Source: Heterostelium album PN500
Taxonomy: Eukaryota; Evosea; Eumycetozoa; Acytosteliales; Acytosteliaceae
Assembly (NCBI RefSeq): GCF_000004825.1
Contig: NW_008805065.1
Span: forward strand, 496,001-560,000
Direction: 5' to 3'
Length of the DNA: 64,000 nucleotides
Shown here: one piece after another, positions 21,156 through 33,649 of the stretch
How the letters are laid out: each line of letters opens with the position of its first letter
Numbering within the stretch: the stretch's first letter is position 1
Notes under the pieces: generated by a model
Seen by the model: only the letters and a program-made list of their open reading frames with translations
What the model was told of the DNA's origin: nothing
The model's database searches: none
Program-made: the position numbers and the translations under genes

Positions 21156-22080
21156 ATGAATCATAAAATCGAAAGTATTGATATCAATATATCGTTGAAT
21201 AACGATCAACAACCTAATGTTGTTAATGAAATCATCAAATATCTAATGTATATGAGAAATCAGATAAAAAGGTTTGTTAATTTAAATATCTTAACTTGCT
21301 TGCTTGCAGTCGACTGACTTACTTACTCTCTAAAACAACTCTCACAGTACTTTTAATAATCTAGGACAACAGTCGTTTGTAGCTACAACCAATGCAGGAA
21401 GAATAAGTAAATCTGCACAATCGAAAATAGATAAATTTCAAAAACAATGTGATCGTTTGTTTCAATCGATTCAAAGAGAGTTTAGTAAACCCTCGACAGA
21501 AATAGCAATGGTTGCATTAATATTCGGTAGTTCTGTTATATCACCAAGAGAAATCTATCTAATTAGATTTGCACAATCGTCGACAATAACTAGTTTAGAT
21601 ATGCAAGATGATCAAGCAACAACAATGAGAGAAATCTTTAGATCACTTGTTATCGCACAACCAAATAGTTTTATCGATCAAATACCAATTACAAAGATGT
21701 TTACATTGTTATTTAGAAAATATAATTCAAATAACAGCAACAATCATGATGATAATAACAACCAAGAAGAAATAGATGAAAAAGACACTGATAGATTCAT
21801 ACCTAAACAAAATCAAACATCAATTACATTTAAGAAATCAACGAAAATTACATTATTTGATTTCGATTCATCAACTACACCTATTTCAGATCTAATTGAA
21901 ATTAATAAGAATAAAATATTATTCAAATGTAATATAAATAATGATGATAACAATAATAATAGTGATATGGAAATGGATATGGAAATAGATACAAGTCAGA
22001 CATCTGATAATAATGATATTAATAATTATCGAGAATCAATTATATGTCTACAATCACCAATATCAATTAAAGGAATGTAA
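21156..22080 (+). CDS. p31comet / MAD2L1-binding-protein-like
   Basis: Two exons, 21156-21271 and 21348-22080, joined in phase 2 across a 76-bp intron (GTTTGT...CACAG); 282 residues. The splice creates VNEIIKYLMYMRNQIKSTFNNL, which resembles the conserved YLLYQR.QIP..Y..L stretch of MAD2L1BP/p31comet. A second landmark is MVALIFGSSVISPREIYLIRF, similar to the LLLG....SP.E.Y pattern of that family. p31comet binds closed MAD2 and, with TRIP13, helps silence the spindle checkpoint. The C-terminal half contains acidic and Asn-rich linkers typical of dictyostelids. The assignment rests on short motifs and overall length (human about 274 residues), so it is moderate. Confidence 0.5.
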
Positions 22081-22150
22081 AATAAATGTAAAATACTTTT
22101 TTAAAAAAAATGTATTATTTAATTATGTTTTTGATTATTATTTTGTTTTT

Positions 22151-23797
22151 TTATACTTTTATACTATTTGCTCTACAAGCATAGACTGTCTCTAAATCAG
22201 ATACTTCTAATGGATCACGATCTTGATGTCTAACGTCTACTCTGATGACCTTTCTTACGGTCTTGTTGTCGTGCAGCAATGCACCGAGTGTCTTCCATGT
22301 CATGTTGAGTTGATAACGTGTTCTAATATCGTTGAAGATCTGATCTTCGGTTCTACCGGCGTACCAAACGTTGATGTCCTTGGCGGCGTGTTGTGCGTAT
22401 CCTTCATAGTGAATAGCTTCTGGCAACTCAATGAATGTAGTCTTTCCGTTCATCAAGTGATTCATCAATACCTCTTCGAATTGCTCACGAGTCTTCATTC
22501 CGAACCAATGGAAAACACTCAGACACAACTGATATTCATAGACGTGCTTCTTGGTGACGAGTTCCTTGAACATCGACGATTTGATGGTGGTCTTACAGAG
22601 GTAGTTGTTGTTGATTTCGAGTTCCTTCATCTTGGCTTCGTGTGCCTCGTGTGCTTTGCTGTATTCACCGATCGCCTCACCCTCGAGCGACATCACCAGG
22701 ACGTTTGGTAGCTTCTGTGCCAAGTTGACAGAGAAGTATCCGTGGTTCGATCCGTAGTCGACTGCCTTGGCATTCTCTGGGATCACTCTGAGATTCTTGC
22801 TGTCCATTTCGATTTCACGCTCGATCATTCTCCAACGTGGCAAGTTTCTCAGTGGGTGGTAACCAGTCTCGGTGGCACCAGCCAAGATTCCGAGATTTTC
22901 GAGATCCTTCTGACTCGACTCCATGAGAGCACGCTCCTGTTTGGCGTTGAGTTGTTGAACCTTTTCGCTGGTTGGTGTCGAGTGGAAGCTGACTTCGATG
23001 TGTGCTGGGAACACGGTTTGGAAGGTGTATTGTGCACGCAACATGTGGAAGTCAGAGGTGACAACGTAGACACGCGAGATTCCATCGGATTCGAGACGAC
23101 CCAATGTATTGAGAGCGTTCTCAGCTGTGTTGGTCGAGGTCAAGTCGAGGTAGATGCTAGATTCAAGAACCTTATCGTCGAGTGCCAAAGCGAGATCTTT
23201 CATAGCGGCAGCTTCCGACTTGTATTCGTATTCATCGAGTTCGTTGTTACCGGTCTTTCCCTTGCCAGAGAAGATGAGAAGTGGATTGGAACCGGTGTTT
23301 ACCAACTGCACGTAGGCATCGACGGCCGTTGACACACGATCCTTCAAGATCTTTGATGGCATACCGTCAGAGTGCAAAGTGTATCCAAGCGTAACGATAG
23401 CGACATCGTGGTTATCGCTTCTCTTTGTCGAGGGTGAATCGCTGTCAATGTCTATGGGAATATAGTTTACATCGGCTTTATCGTTGCTATTCTGATTGTT
23501 GTCGTTGTTGTTGTTGTTGGCGTAGTGATCTGCATTGTTGTCGCTATCGTATTGTTCGATCGGTGTTTTTGTGTGAGGTGGTTGTGTGGGTGGATTCGAT
23601 GGATGTCTTGTTGGTTTTTCAGTGACATCTACACTCTCAGGTTTTACATTACTATTATTATTATTACTACTGCTATTATTATTACTCGAGAAATTCCAGA
23701 ACGATGTCAAATAGAGAAACAACACCACACCCACCAAGATTGTAATCTTATTACGTGAGATACCGAACCTCGATGATGAATTATTATATCTACGCAT
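22151..23797 (-). CDS. YdcF-domain (DUF218) and methyltransferase-like fusion, membrane-anchored
   Basis: A single-exon, 548-residue protein. Residues 16-36 are one hydrophobic segment after a basic N terminus, predicting a type II membrane anchor, followed by an Asn/Pro linker. Residues about 125-275 form a DUF218/YdcF-SanA domain: VAIVTLGYTL, then TSTNTAENAL and the signature VVTSDFHMLRAQYTF. Residues about 335-480 look like a class I SAM-dependent methyltransferase: AVDYGSNHGYFSVNLA is motif I, LCLSVFHWFG a motif IV-like strand. DUF218 proteins are linked in bacteria to envelope and vancomycin-resistance phenotypes without a settled reaction. Joining the two domains in one membrane-bound eukaryotic chain suggests lumenal modification of a glycan or lipid, which is speculative. 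The base composition is GC-rich compared with flanks but like other conserved genes here. Confidence 0.75.
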   Translation of the reverse strand: MRRYNNSSSRFGISRNKITILVGVVLFLYLTSFWNFSSNNNSSSNNNNSNVKPESVDVTEKPTRHPSNPPTQPPHTKTPIEQYDSDNNADHYANNNNNDNNQNSNDKADVNYIPIDIDSDSPSTKRSDNHDVAIVTLGYTLHSDGMPSKILKDRVSTAVDAYVQLVNTGSNPLLIFSGKGKTGNNELDEYEYKSEAAAMKDLALALDDKVLESSIYLDLTSTNTAENALNTLGRLESDGISRVYVVTSDFHMLRAQYTFQTVFPAHIEVSFHSTPTSEKVQQLNAKQERALMESSQKDLENLGILAGATETGYHPLRNLPRWRMIEREIEMDSKNLRVIPENAKAVDYGSNHGYFSVNLAQKLPNVLVMSLEGEAIGEYSKAHEAHEAKMKELEINNNYLCKTTIKSSMFKELVTKKHVYEYQLCLSVFHWFGMKTREQFEEVLMNHLMNGKTTFIELPEAIHYEGYAQHAAKDINVWYAGRTEDQIFNDIRTRYQLNMTWKTLGALLHDNKTVRKVIRVDVRHQDRDPLEVSDLETVYACRANSIKV

Positions 23798-24777
23798 TTA
23801 TATATATTGTTTGATTTTTTATTAATTATATTTTTAAAATCTATTATCTATTAACTATTTATATATATAAACTAAACTAAACTCTCAATGAGTAATTAAA
23901 CTAAAATATCTTTTTACTGGTTGGTTTGCTGTGCTGTGAGTTGTGTTGTTGTTTTTTAAATTTTATTTTATTTCTTTGATTAATTAAAACACAAAGATAA
24001 AAAAATAAAAAGTTGTTTGTTTGGTATTGTAGTGGTGTGTGTTGTTAGTTGTAACACTCAATTGAAGTTGTAGAGTCAATGGATTAGCGAGTGTTAATCC
24101 AGTTATAAGAGATAATATAAAATATTAAAAAAAAAAAAATATTAAAAAATATTAAAAATAAAAAAAAGTCCTCATTTATTTTTTCAGATTTTTTGGTGAC
24201 CACATTCAATTTGATTTTATTTTTATTTTTTGCCAAGTTTTAACTGATGAGTTGGTTTTTCATATCAACAAAATTCATTGGAAAGATCCAAAAAACCAAG
24301 AGGTTTGAAAAAAAAAAAAGTCAAACCAGTTTATTCACAACTTAGATAGATCCAACAAACAAATAATTATCAATTCTTTATTTATTCAAAAATGATGTTG
24401 TGTGTGTGATTTTACTCAATTCTTTAGAGTTAAAAACTAAAATTAAAAATAATTAAAATAAAATTTTTGGTAGATAATAGATAGATAAAATTAAATCTAA
24501 CCTATCTATCTATTATAAAATAACGTTAATAAAGAAAATTATATTATTACAATTAATTAATTACAACTATAAATTTGATTATTTTTTTTCAAACTTAGTT
24601 TTGTTAAAAAATAAAAATAAAGATAAAAAAAATTTTAAATTAAAAAATTCATTTCACCTTTTTGCAATTGATTAGTTTTTTCATTAATGTTATTTGTTGT
24701 TTTGTAAATTAGTAATCAGATAGATAAGATAGATTAATTAATTGATTGATAGATTGCTTGTTGATAATAGAAAAGAT
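23798..24777. other. Divergent intergenic region
   Basis: Nearly 1 kb between the divergent YdcF-fusion and WDR20-like genes. It has many A/T runs and a 13-bp perfect inverted repeat (TAATAGATAGATA at 24,475-24,487; TATCTATCTATTA at 24,503-24,515). No gene is seen. It must contain both promoters. Confidence 0.4.
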
Positions 24778-26556
24778 ATGAATAGTAGTAGTAGTTTTAG
24801 TGGTGGAAGTATGGGAAGTGGCATTGGAGCGGGAGGCACTGGTGGATCGACAAATAGCAATCTTACTGGTGGTGGAATGGGTGGTAGCACAGGATACTAT
24901 AATAGTGGTGGTTACTACGGTGGTGGCGGGGGCAGTGGTAGCATGGGTAGTATGGGAAGCATCGGTAACATCTCTGTCATCAACGCAACCAAACCAATCA
25001 GACCATCCTACAAAACTCCCGAAGGTTACTACAAGTTAATCAAAGAGATAACGCCACAATCACATAAATATTCAAAAAGATTTGCAAGATCATTTATAAA
25101 ATTATCATTATATCATAGTAGTAGTAGTAATAACAATAATAATAATAATAATAATAATAATAAACAACAACAACAAACAACAAATAATAATAAACAAAAG
25201 AATATAATACCAAGTAAATATTCATCGGAGGATAAAGTTTATTGTAGTGCTGTGGTAGGTGGAACCTATTTCCTTTATCATTTCACAAATATTGATAAAG
25301 CGGAATACGATGAATCCGCTGCTATTCCATTGGAGCGTGTACCGACCTGTTTGAAATTCAATAGATATAGGAGTGTGAACAATAAGTTGAATCTGGTGAT
25401 TGGAACGGAATCGGGTGAGATATTCTATATCGATCATACCGATAATCCTCTGATATTCAATAGGAACGGCAGGTTGGTATCGTCGTCGGTTACCTCTGTC
25501 GAATGGCTACCTGGATCGGCAACGCAATTCATTGCTTGTTTCGCCAGTGGATTGATGCTTGCTTTCGATATCACCAAGGCAGAGATCACTCCTGGCGTTG
25601 CTGCCAACAATGACGACTCTCACCGCGTCAACTTGAATCCGATGATCGAGTGGAACGTCTCTAGTAAATCAATCTCCTCCACCTGTTTCTCACCGAATGG
25701 CAAGTATCTGGCGGTGTCTGCACTTGACGGTTTGCTATCGGTGATCGACTTTGAACGTCGCCAAATAGTTGTACAGTTCAAGAGTTATTTCGGTGGATTC
25801 CTATGTGTCGATTGGTCACCCGATGGAAAGTATTTGGCTAGTGGTGGCGAGGATGACTATCTCAGTATTTGGTCGTTCGAGGAAAAGTGTTTGATTGCAC
25901 GTGGACAAGGTCATCAGTCGTGGGTGAGCAGTGTCAAATTCGATCCTTTTGTTGTCCCCGAAGACGAATCGGTTCATCTCCAAGCACATCCTGATTCACC
26001 GGTATTACAATCTACACCGGTCGGTCCTTCACCTTTTAACTATAGGATTGTAACCGGTGGTGAAGATACCCGGCTATTGCTATGGGATTTCACAAGAGAT
26101 TCACTAAAGAAACCAAGAGGATTCGTTGCAAAAGGATCGGTTGCTGTAACTAATCAAGATGATACCTCTGCAACTTTGAGTGCCAGTTGTCAAATACAAC
26201 ATCAACCAAATAATAATAACAACAATTCAAATTCACTTGTAATCACACCAATCTCAAGATTACAAGCATCTTTCTTGACTCCAATCGTATCACATCGTGT
26301 ACATACTGATCCAGTGACTGATATCACACTATCTAAAGAATGGATCATTACAGCATCAAATAAGAAAATTTGTATATGGGCAAGACCAAATACTGTTGCA
26401 AATGTAATTATCAAAATATAATTATTAAAATAATAATCTAATATTAACTTTTTTTTTTTATCTTTATTTTTTTAGACACAAAAAGTTGATTCTATGATGT
26501 GCTCACCCAATACACCATCATCATTCACAGCAATGAATATGAAACTTCATGAATAA
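24778..26556 (+). CDS. WD40 protein, WDR20/DMWD-like
   Basis: Two exons, 24778-26403 and 26476-26556, phase-0 intron (GTAATT...TTTAG); 568 residues. The Gly/Ser-rich N terminus (1-65) and an Asn/Gln run are typical dictyostelid insertions. The WD40 part follows the WDR20/creC family order: LVIGTESGEIFYID, VTSVEWLPGS, FASGLMLAFD, STCFSPNGKYLAVSALDGLLSVID, FGGFLCVDWSPDGKYLASGGEDDYLSIWSF, ARGQGHQSWVSSVKFD and RIVTGGEDTRLLLWDF. The last exon adds TQKVDSMMCSPNT before the stop. In animals WDR20 activates the deubiquitinases USP12 and USP46, and in fungi creC partners creB; the analogous role here is inferred. The ATG at 24778 is the first in frame after a non-ATG open stretch. Confidence 0.85.
25117..25200 (+). 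repeat. AAT/CAA triplet-rich tract (Asn/Gln runs)
   Basis: Within the WDR20-like gene, (AAT/AAC)n followed by (CAA)n encodes runs of Asn and then Gln. Such coding microsatellites are characteristic of dictyostelid proteins and usually sit in disordered linkers. Confidence 0.8.
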
Positions 26557-26784
26557 TAATCAAATCAAATCAATATAGATATATAATTAATCATATACTT
26601 GTAAATAGAATAATATAATAAAATATTTTTGTTATTTTTAAAAAAATAAATAAAAAAAAATAAATTAATATTATAGTTTATATATATGTTGTTGTTTTTT
26701 TTTCTCTTAAAAAAAGGTTATAGGTTATAATTATTTGTTTCTATGTTGATCGTGTAAGTTAATTTAATTTAGTTATTAAAAGTG

Positions 26785-29700
26785 TTATGATGATTGTGGA
26801 GGTGTTGTTGAAGTGGATGGTGTTGCTGGTGGAGATTGTTGTTGTGGACTTGTCAGTGAGGGAGATGGAGTTGTTGGTACAGCCGGTGTATATGAATTGT
26901 TGAGTGAGAGTGGAATCGGTGAGTGTGAGGTCGACGATCCACCACCACCGTTCGGCGATTGATTGCCAGGTGTCGATGGCTGAGTGTTTGGATTGCTATT
27001 ACTACTGCTCTGTAGTGGTGAAGTTTGTTTCTTTCTAAAGAGATCCCACAGCGATGAACTACTCTTTTCGGCGGTCAGCTTTGGATTGGAAGACGATGCT
27101 CCGTTGGGTGAAGCACTGCCACTGGCGGCATGCTGTGAGATGGCCAATGGCGATGGAACCTCCTTTGAACTCTTGTTGGTATTGGCATAGAGATTCGATG
27201 AGAGTGCCTGTTTTTGTGGAGTAGATGGTCCACCTGCAGCACCACCGCCACCTCCACCTCTCAGTGGTCTAACTATTCTCGCACCATCGGAAGGCGCCAG
27301 AGGATTCTTCTTATCACTCTCCATTGACTTGTATTTATTCAATTCATTATTTAATGAATCATGACTGAGAAAAGAAGATGAAATGTTGGTTGTTAGTTTA
27401 ACTTTACATTTTACATGGTATGTAATTATAAATTACTTACTTTAATGCTAATTTATAGAATCTTTCTTGAGATTCTTTTAGTGTATCTTCAAGTCTAAGG
27501 ATATGTTCGTTTCTCAATGTCAATTGTTTGTTACAACGTTGTGTTTCTTGTTTCAGTTTGTTGTTTTCAATGGAGAGTTGATGTTTGACTGATGTCATTT
27601 CGTCGAGTTTCAATTGAACCAGCGAGTTTTCTTGTTCACCATTCATCTTTGATGTACGTTTGAGACGCTCTGTCAAGGTGGCGTTTCTGTCTTGGAACTC
27701 ATCGAGTACCAACTCCAAATCGATGACCTTTTGACAACGATTCTCGAGGTCACGAAGCAACGACTCTTTGAGTGAACCAAACTCTGAGAGCTTCTGGTTG
27801 GTCTGCTCTCTTAGCATATTGAGTTCCTCTTCCATACGTTGTCTCATCTCCTCCTCGATATTGTTCAACTTGGCATTCAATCGCTTATTCTCATTCTTGA
27901 GAGTGTCCAACGTTGATTTCTGTTCACTGTTTTCATTGAGCAGCTTCCTCAATTGCTCAGCTTGGAACATCATCTCTGATGGAATCTCATCTAATGAACT
28001 ATTATTATTATTCTTATTATTATCGACATCTGTAAGAGAAATAACTGGATTGGAAGTAGTATCATTATTATCATCATCAATTAATTCTTCTAATTTAGAT
28101 GAATTATCTGTTGAATCTACTTGATTATTATTATTATTGTTGTTGTTGTTGAGTGAATCTATTTGAGATTGTAACTCTTCTAACTTCTTTTTCAAGAGTT
28201 CATTCTCTTCGATAAGCTCGGTGCTATTGTTGTTGCTAGTAATCGATAGACTTGAAAGTGGTAAAACACTTGGTGATGATTTACTTGGTTGTTTTGCTTT
28301 TGAAGGTGTCTTTTGGAGAAGTTTCAATTGTTCCTCTTTCTCTGCCCATTCGTCATTGTGTTTCTCGACCTCACTGATTGCCGATCTAATTGGTGGTGAA
28401 GGTGTGTAATGGTCACCGATACCACCGACACCCTTTGAAGACTCGATCTTTTCTTGCAACTGTGATTTAATCGATGCATTCTCTGCACTCAACTCTTCTA
28501 TTACCAAAGTTTGCTCCACCGATTCATAATTCTTCTTTTCCAACAATAATTTAATCTCTGTTAATTGTGCACTTAGAATATCATTTTCCTTTAAACAATT
28601 ATATTAATATTAGTTTTGTTTATAATAAATATATTATTTCCAATCCAACTTACATTTGATAAAGAAACATATTTACTTGCTTCATCTTTTAATGAAGTTA
28701 CTTGATGCGTTTGAGTTTCCAATTCCTGTTCCTTGTCTTGAAGTTGAATGGAAATGGTATCCAGTTGTTCAGATAACTCTTTCTTTTCCTCTTCCTTTTG
28801 GAACAACAATTTCTCCAATTGTATACATTTCTCTTTCAAACCCTGTACATCAGCTGATTTATCAGTATCCAAATTATTTCCAATTTCTAAAAGTAGTAAA
28901 AGTGGTTAAACCAAACATTAATAATGATATAATTAAAAAAACGTTGATAGTTTTATAACTTACTGGAATGTGGTACACCAGATACAGTTTCTAACTCCTT
29001 AATATAATCTTTTAGACTTTCAATCTCTTTCTCTGCTTTCGATAGTAGGATTTTCAGTTCGGCAGCGGAACGCTCTTGATTGATCTTTGCTTTGTTCTTG
29101 ATGGACTTGGCACGATTACCGAAACGGAGAGTTGAGAGTGTTTCAGTCTCGTTGTAGCTACTCGGTGAACAATTGATGATCAGTGTAGTTCGCGAGTTAC
29201 CACCGAGTGACTCTTGCAGTACTCTTGTCAGCTTTGAATCTCTGTAGGGAATGTGCGTCGACTTGCCATCGGTCAGCGCATTGATAACATTACCGAGTGA
29301 CGACAGCGATTTATTAATCATTTTCGCTTCGTCAAGAGTCAATCCCTGTGCACCTGTCTTGGCAATCTTTTCGGAACCCGCCAAATCCACCAGGTATAAC
29401 TTTCCACTCTTATTCGATCCCTCCTTTAAATTCTTTTGTTGTATAGTCAAAATGAAAATACTATGTGATCTAGATGATTCTGCATTCATCTCTATAATAA
29501 TGAATAATAATAATGATGAATATTATTATTATTAATATTTGATTACAAATGTTATGTAACAATAATAAACAAAACAACTTACTTGTCTCTGCAATTGCTC
29601 TGTTGGCTTGACCTGCACGCATTACCTCTAGGATATCATCTTCTCTGTAGATGTAAACTTCAGTTGTACCGTCAACCCATACACCTTTACCCTTTTCCTC

Positions 29701-30402
29701 ACGAACCTTTAGATTATCCTTACGAACATCCAAAAGATCACGAATTCTCTCCATGTAGATTTCGATATATGATGCTTTGACAATGAACTCTATATTCTCA
29801 TCCGCTTTAGTAATACAATCAAACACTGTATTGATCATTCTTGGAATGACACCTTTCAACTCTGCATCATCAATAGAAGGTCCCTAATGGAATTGGAAAA
29901 AGTGATAAAAATAGATAATTAAACTTTGAGCTTTTGTACAAATAATAATAATAATAACAATAATAAGAATCAACTACTACTTACTTGCATTGTATGAGTT
30001 TTACCAGAAGATGTTTGACCATATACAAAAATGGTACCATTGTAACCTTGCATGATATCTTCGATTACTGGCTTGGCAGCGTCATCATATACATCTTTCT
30101 GTGAGTTCTTCTCTGTGTAGATTCTATCGAATGTAAATGTGTGATTCGATTCATTACCCTGTTGATGATAATATCGATATTATAATTATTATTGAAATTC
30201 AAAAAATTAACAAACTTGATCATTTGACTTGATATGATTTGATCAATCTTCTTTTTCTTCTTCTTTTCCTAAACTCTTGATTTTAAATTACCTTTATAGT
30301 AACTGTTTGATCGTCGGCAACATCTACAACTGAACAACCACCTTGAGCCAATTCAATCTTGTTCTGAGGTCTGAATCTACAGACCACTCGAATAGATGAC
30401 AT
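26785..30402 (-). CDS. Kinesin-1 heavy chain (Kif3/Kif5-type)
   Basis: Seven exons read on the minus strand: 30402-30292, 30158-29985, 29883-29583, 29491-28964, 28886-28654, 28588-27441 and 27364-26785; 1,024 residues with all splice phases consistent. The motor domain (about 1-330) begins [14 protein letters not shown], has P-loop [10 protein letters not shown], switch [12 protein letters not shown] (restored by splicing exon 3 to 4), switch [10 protein letters not shown] and the neck-side [16 protein letters not shown]. Residues about 340-830 are coiled coil with an Asn/Ser-rich break. The tail has the conserved [19 protein letters not shown] segment and, in the last exon, [11 protein letters not shown], resembling the kinesin-1 tail regulatory motif, followed by a Ser/Pro-rich end. 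It is a plus-end microtubule motor for cargo transport; an N-terminal motor with this tail argues for kinesin-1 over other classes. Confidence 0.88.
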
Positions 30403-32363
30403 CTTTTCTTTATTTTTCTATTTATAAATTACTATAAATATATATAACTATACCTAACTATTCTATACTATTTCTATTACTATTATTACAAACTAAACTA
30501 AACTATAACTTATTACTTTTTATCTTTTGTTAGATATGTATAAATAATGTAATTTCAGATATATTTGAATAAAACGAAACTAATATGATATTGTAAGTGC
30601 TTGCTTGTAATAAAATAAATAACTATATATCATATAATATCTTTTATGCCAATAATAATACACACAAACAAAAAATCTAATCAAAAGAAAATTAAAAAAA
30701 ATGCATGCAAATTAAAAAATTTTCGCTTGGAATTAGAAATAGAAAATTTTTTTGTTTATTATTTTTTTTTTTTATATTTGTTTTAAGAGTTAAACCAACT
30801 ATCATATATATTTGTAATTCTTAATTATTTTTGTTTTAAGATTTAAACCAATTATTTTTATTGGTTACTTTTAAAAAATATTAATATTATCTATTTATGA
30901 TCTTCAAAAAAAAAAAAAAAAAAAGAAAAAGAAAATTAAAAAAAAAATTAAAAAAATAACTAAAATGAATTCAAATAAAATAGTTACGCAATAAAGTTTT
31001 TTAATTTATTTATTTTAAATTTAGAGAGACTAAACTACTATACCAATTAGTTATAATTGTAATTGAATAATTTTATTTTATCTGTTCTCTATAAGAATAA
31101 AAGATAAAAGATAAAGTATTATTTATTTATTTATTTTTAAAGATAACAGATAAAATGTTTAGAGTTTTTTTTTTTTATTCGTTGACTCTCTAGTTGTTAG
31201 TAACAGCAGCAAAGAGTTGTAAATGCAAAAAAAACAACTTTTATATTATCTGTAAATCTAAAGTTATAATGTTTGCCTCATGTTTCAAAACTACATGTTC
31301 ATTCTCAAAATTTTATTTGTTTGTAGAATCTATTGGTTAAGTAGTTTATTTCTATGAATAATAATAGGGTTGTTTAAACTATAGCTTTTGGGCTACTTTA
31401 CATTCTTTTTGTAATTATCTCTCTTCTTAACAACATCCAAAACTTATAACATTCTATAATGAATTATCTGTCTATTTTTCTCTGCTCTACATAATACCGA
31501 AGTCAACACACAACAACAAACAGGGGGGAACAAGTCCAATATTACTTTTCTGATTTCTTATTGTTTTTTTTTTTTTTTTTTTTCTTGTGCAATGATGCAA
31601 AAACAACTGATTTAGAAAGAATATTATCAATCAATCGATCAATTGTGTAGAACTATTGTTAGTGATACCAAAATTGGGGGTACCGTTCTGCTTTGATATT
31701 ATGAATACCACCACCACTCCACTACTTCTAATGAATCCGAATACTACCTCCAATATCACCTATATGATTCTATTAAAACTCCACCAAAACCATTGTTGTT
31801 TACAAAATCAAAATATCAACAAGTTGTAAAATTCATTTGAATATTTGCTTAATGAAATTTGAAAAAAATGAAATCAAAGATTTTTTTGTTTTTCATGTCA
31901 TCATTCTCCATCCATTTGATTTTCAAGTTTTTTTTTTCTATTTTTTTTCAAACCGATTTCGACGTAATGGGTATATACTTTTTTTGACCAATTTTGTAGG
32001 AACCTTGCACTGCAAAAAAAAACTCCATTGACAATTGACAATTCTATTTAGTAAGTTTTTTCAGGTTGGAACTTGTTAATTTGTTTTTTTTTTTTTTGCT
32101 TTATAAATCTCCATGTCGTTTGTGGTTGGGGGTATTGATTTGATTTTTGAATGTTCAAACTCCATAAAAAAAAAAAAAAAATACAAAATATTTTGAATAA
32201 TTTTGATATTATGATATTTTAATTTTATTTAATATTTTATTTTTTCTAAAATCTTTTCCTCTCTGTCAAGACACCTTTAAAATCAACTTGCAAGTCTCTC
32301 TAGAAACTAATTCATTTATTTATTTTACTTATTGTATAATAATATTACACATATATAAAAACA
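30403..32363. other. Long AT-rich intergenic region
   Basis: About 2 kb between the kinesin and the protease gene. It contains very long A runs (30,908-30,960) and a T run (31,567-31,583). No credible coding frame exists; one at 31837-32031 is rich in Phe and Lys and lacks gene context. The 3' end serves as promoter and short leader of the protease gene. Confidence 0.4.
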
Positions 32364-33649
32364 ATGAGATCTGTTATTATCTTGACAGTACTTTTATTAG
32401 TTTCTATGGCTGCTGCCAAGAAATTGTCATTGGGTAAGTGCGGAATCGAATTTTTAATATTTATTCCTAAATCAAGTTATTTTTAGAAATTTAAATTATT
32501 AATTTTATAACTTTCTTTTCTTTTATAAATAATTTCAGAGGAAACCCAATTCCGTCAATTCCAAATCAAATATAACAAGCAATACACTTCATCAGAGTAT
32601 GCTGAACGTTTCGCTACTTTCAAGAGCAACTTGAAGGTTATCGATGAGAAGAACAGAGATGCTGCTTCCCGTAAATCCTCAGTTAGATTCGGTGTCAACG
32701 AATTTGCTGATCTCTCACAATCTGAATTCCGTGCTACCTACTTGAACTCTGTCCAAGCTGTCCGTGATCCAAATGCCGCCGTCGCTGCCGATCTCCCAGT
32801 TGAGGATCTCCCAACCGCTTTCGATTGGCGTACCAAGGGTGCCGTCACTGGTGTCAAGAACCAAGGTCAATGTGGTTCCTGTTGGTCATTCTCTACCACC
32901 GGTAACGTTGAGGGTCAATGGTTCTTGGCTGGTAACACTTTGACTGGTTTGTCCGAGCAAAACTTGGTCGACTGTGATCACGAATGTATGGAATATTTGG
33001 GTGACAATGTTTGTGACCAAGGTTGCAACGGTGGTCTCCAACCAAACGCCTACACCTACATCATCAAGAACGGTGGTATCGACACTGAAGCCTCATACCC
33101 ATACCAAGGTGTTGATGGTACCTGTTCATTCAAGGCTGCCAACATTGGTGCCAAGATCTCCAACTGGACTTACGTCTCATCCAACGAAACTCAAATGGCC
33201 GCTTACTTGGTTGCCAACGGTCCATTGGCTATTGCTGCCGACGCCGTCGAATGGCAATTCTATTTGGGTGGTGTATTCGATGTTCCATGTGGTAACACTT
33301 TGGATCACGGTATTTTGATTGTTGGTTACTCTGCTGAGAACACCATCTTCCACAAGGACAAGGCATACTGGATTGTTAAGAATTCCTGGGGTGCCACCTG
33401 GGGTGAGCAAGGTTACATTTATATTAGTCGTGGAAACGGAGAGTGTGGTAGGTTTATGAAAAACGAAAGGAGTTTCATATTTTAAAAGTTTATTTAAATG
33501 ATAAACCAACAAATATGTATCTCTTTTCTATTTATTTATTGAAAATTAATAATTTCCCATTTAATATTAATCAAAAAATTTCTATTTTTTTTTTTTTTAA
33601 AATTTATTTTCTAGGTCTCAACACTTTCGTTACCTCGTCCATCATCTAA
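32364..33649 (+). CDS. Papain-family (C1A) cysteine protease precursor
   Basis: Three exons: 32364-32433, 32539-33447 and 33615-33649, both introns phase 1; 337 residues. Residues 1-18 are a signal peptide. The propeptide has the I29-type inhibitor pattern (FRQFQIKYNKQY, then FGVNEFADLSQSEF). Mature enzyme starts near LPTAFDWRTKGAVTGVKNQ. The active-site Cys lies in QGQCGSCWSFS, the His in LDHGILIVGY and the Asn in YWIVKNSWG; the oxyanion Gln is in KNQGQ. The C terminus GECGLNTFVTSSII is completed by the last exon. It resembles the lysosomal cathepsin-L-type cysteine proteinases of Dictyostelium. Codons are strongly biased to C- or G-ending forms (AAC, TTC, AAG, TTG), unlike neighbouring genes, which fits very high expression. 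All catalytic residues are intact. Confidence 0.93.

Noticed and set aside
22223-23332. Two long plus-strand frames of 162 and 196 codons
   Set aside because: Antisense shadows of the YdcF/methyltransferase gene, which has clear domain motifs.
31837-32031. 64-codon frame upstream of the protease
   Set aside because: Phe/Lys-rich, AT-driven, no recognisable features.
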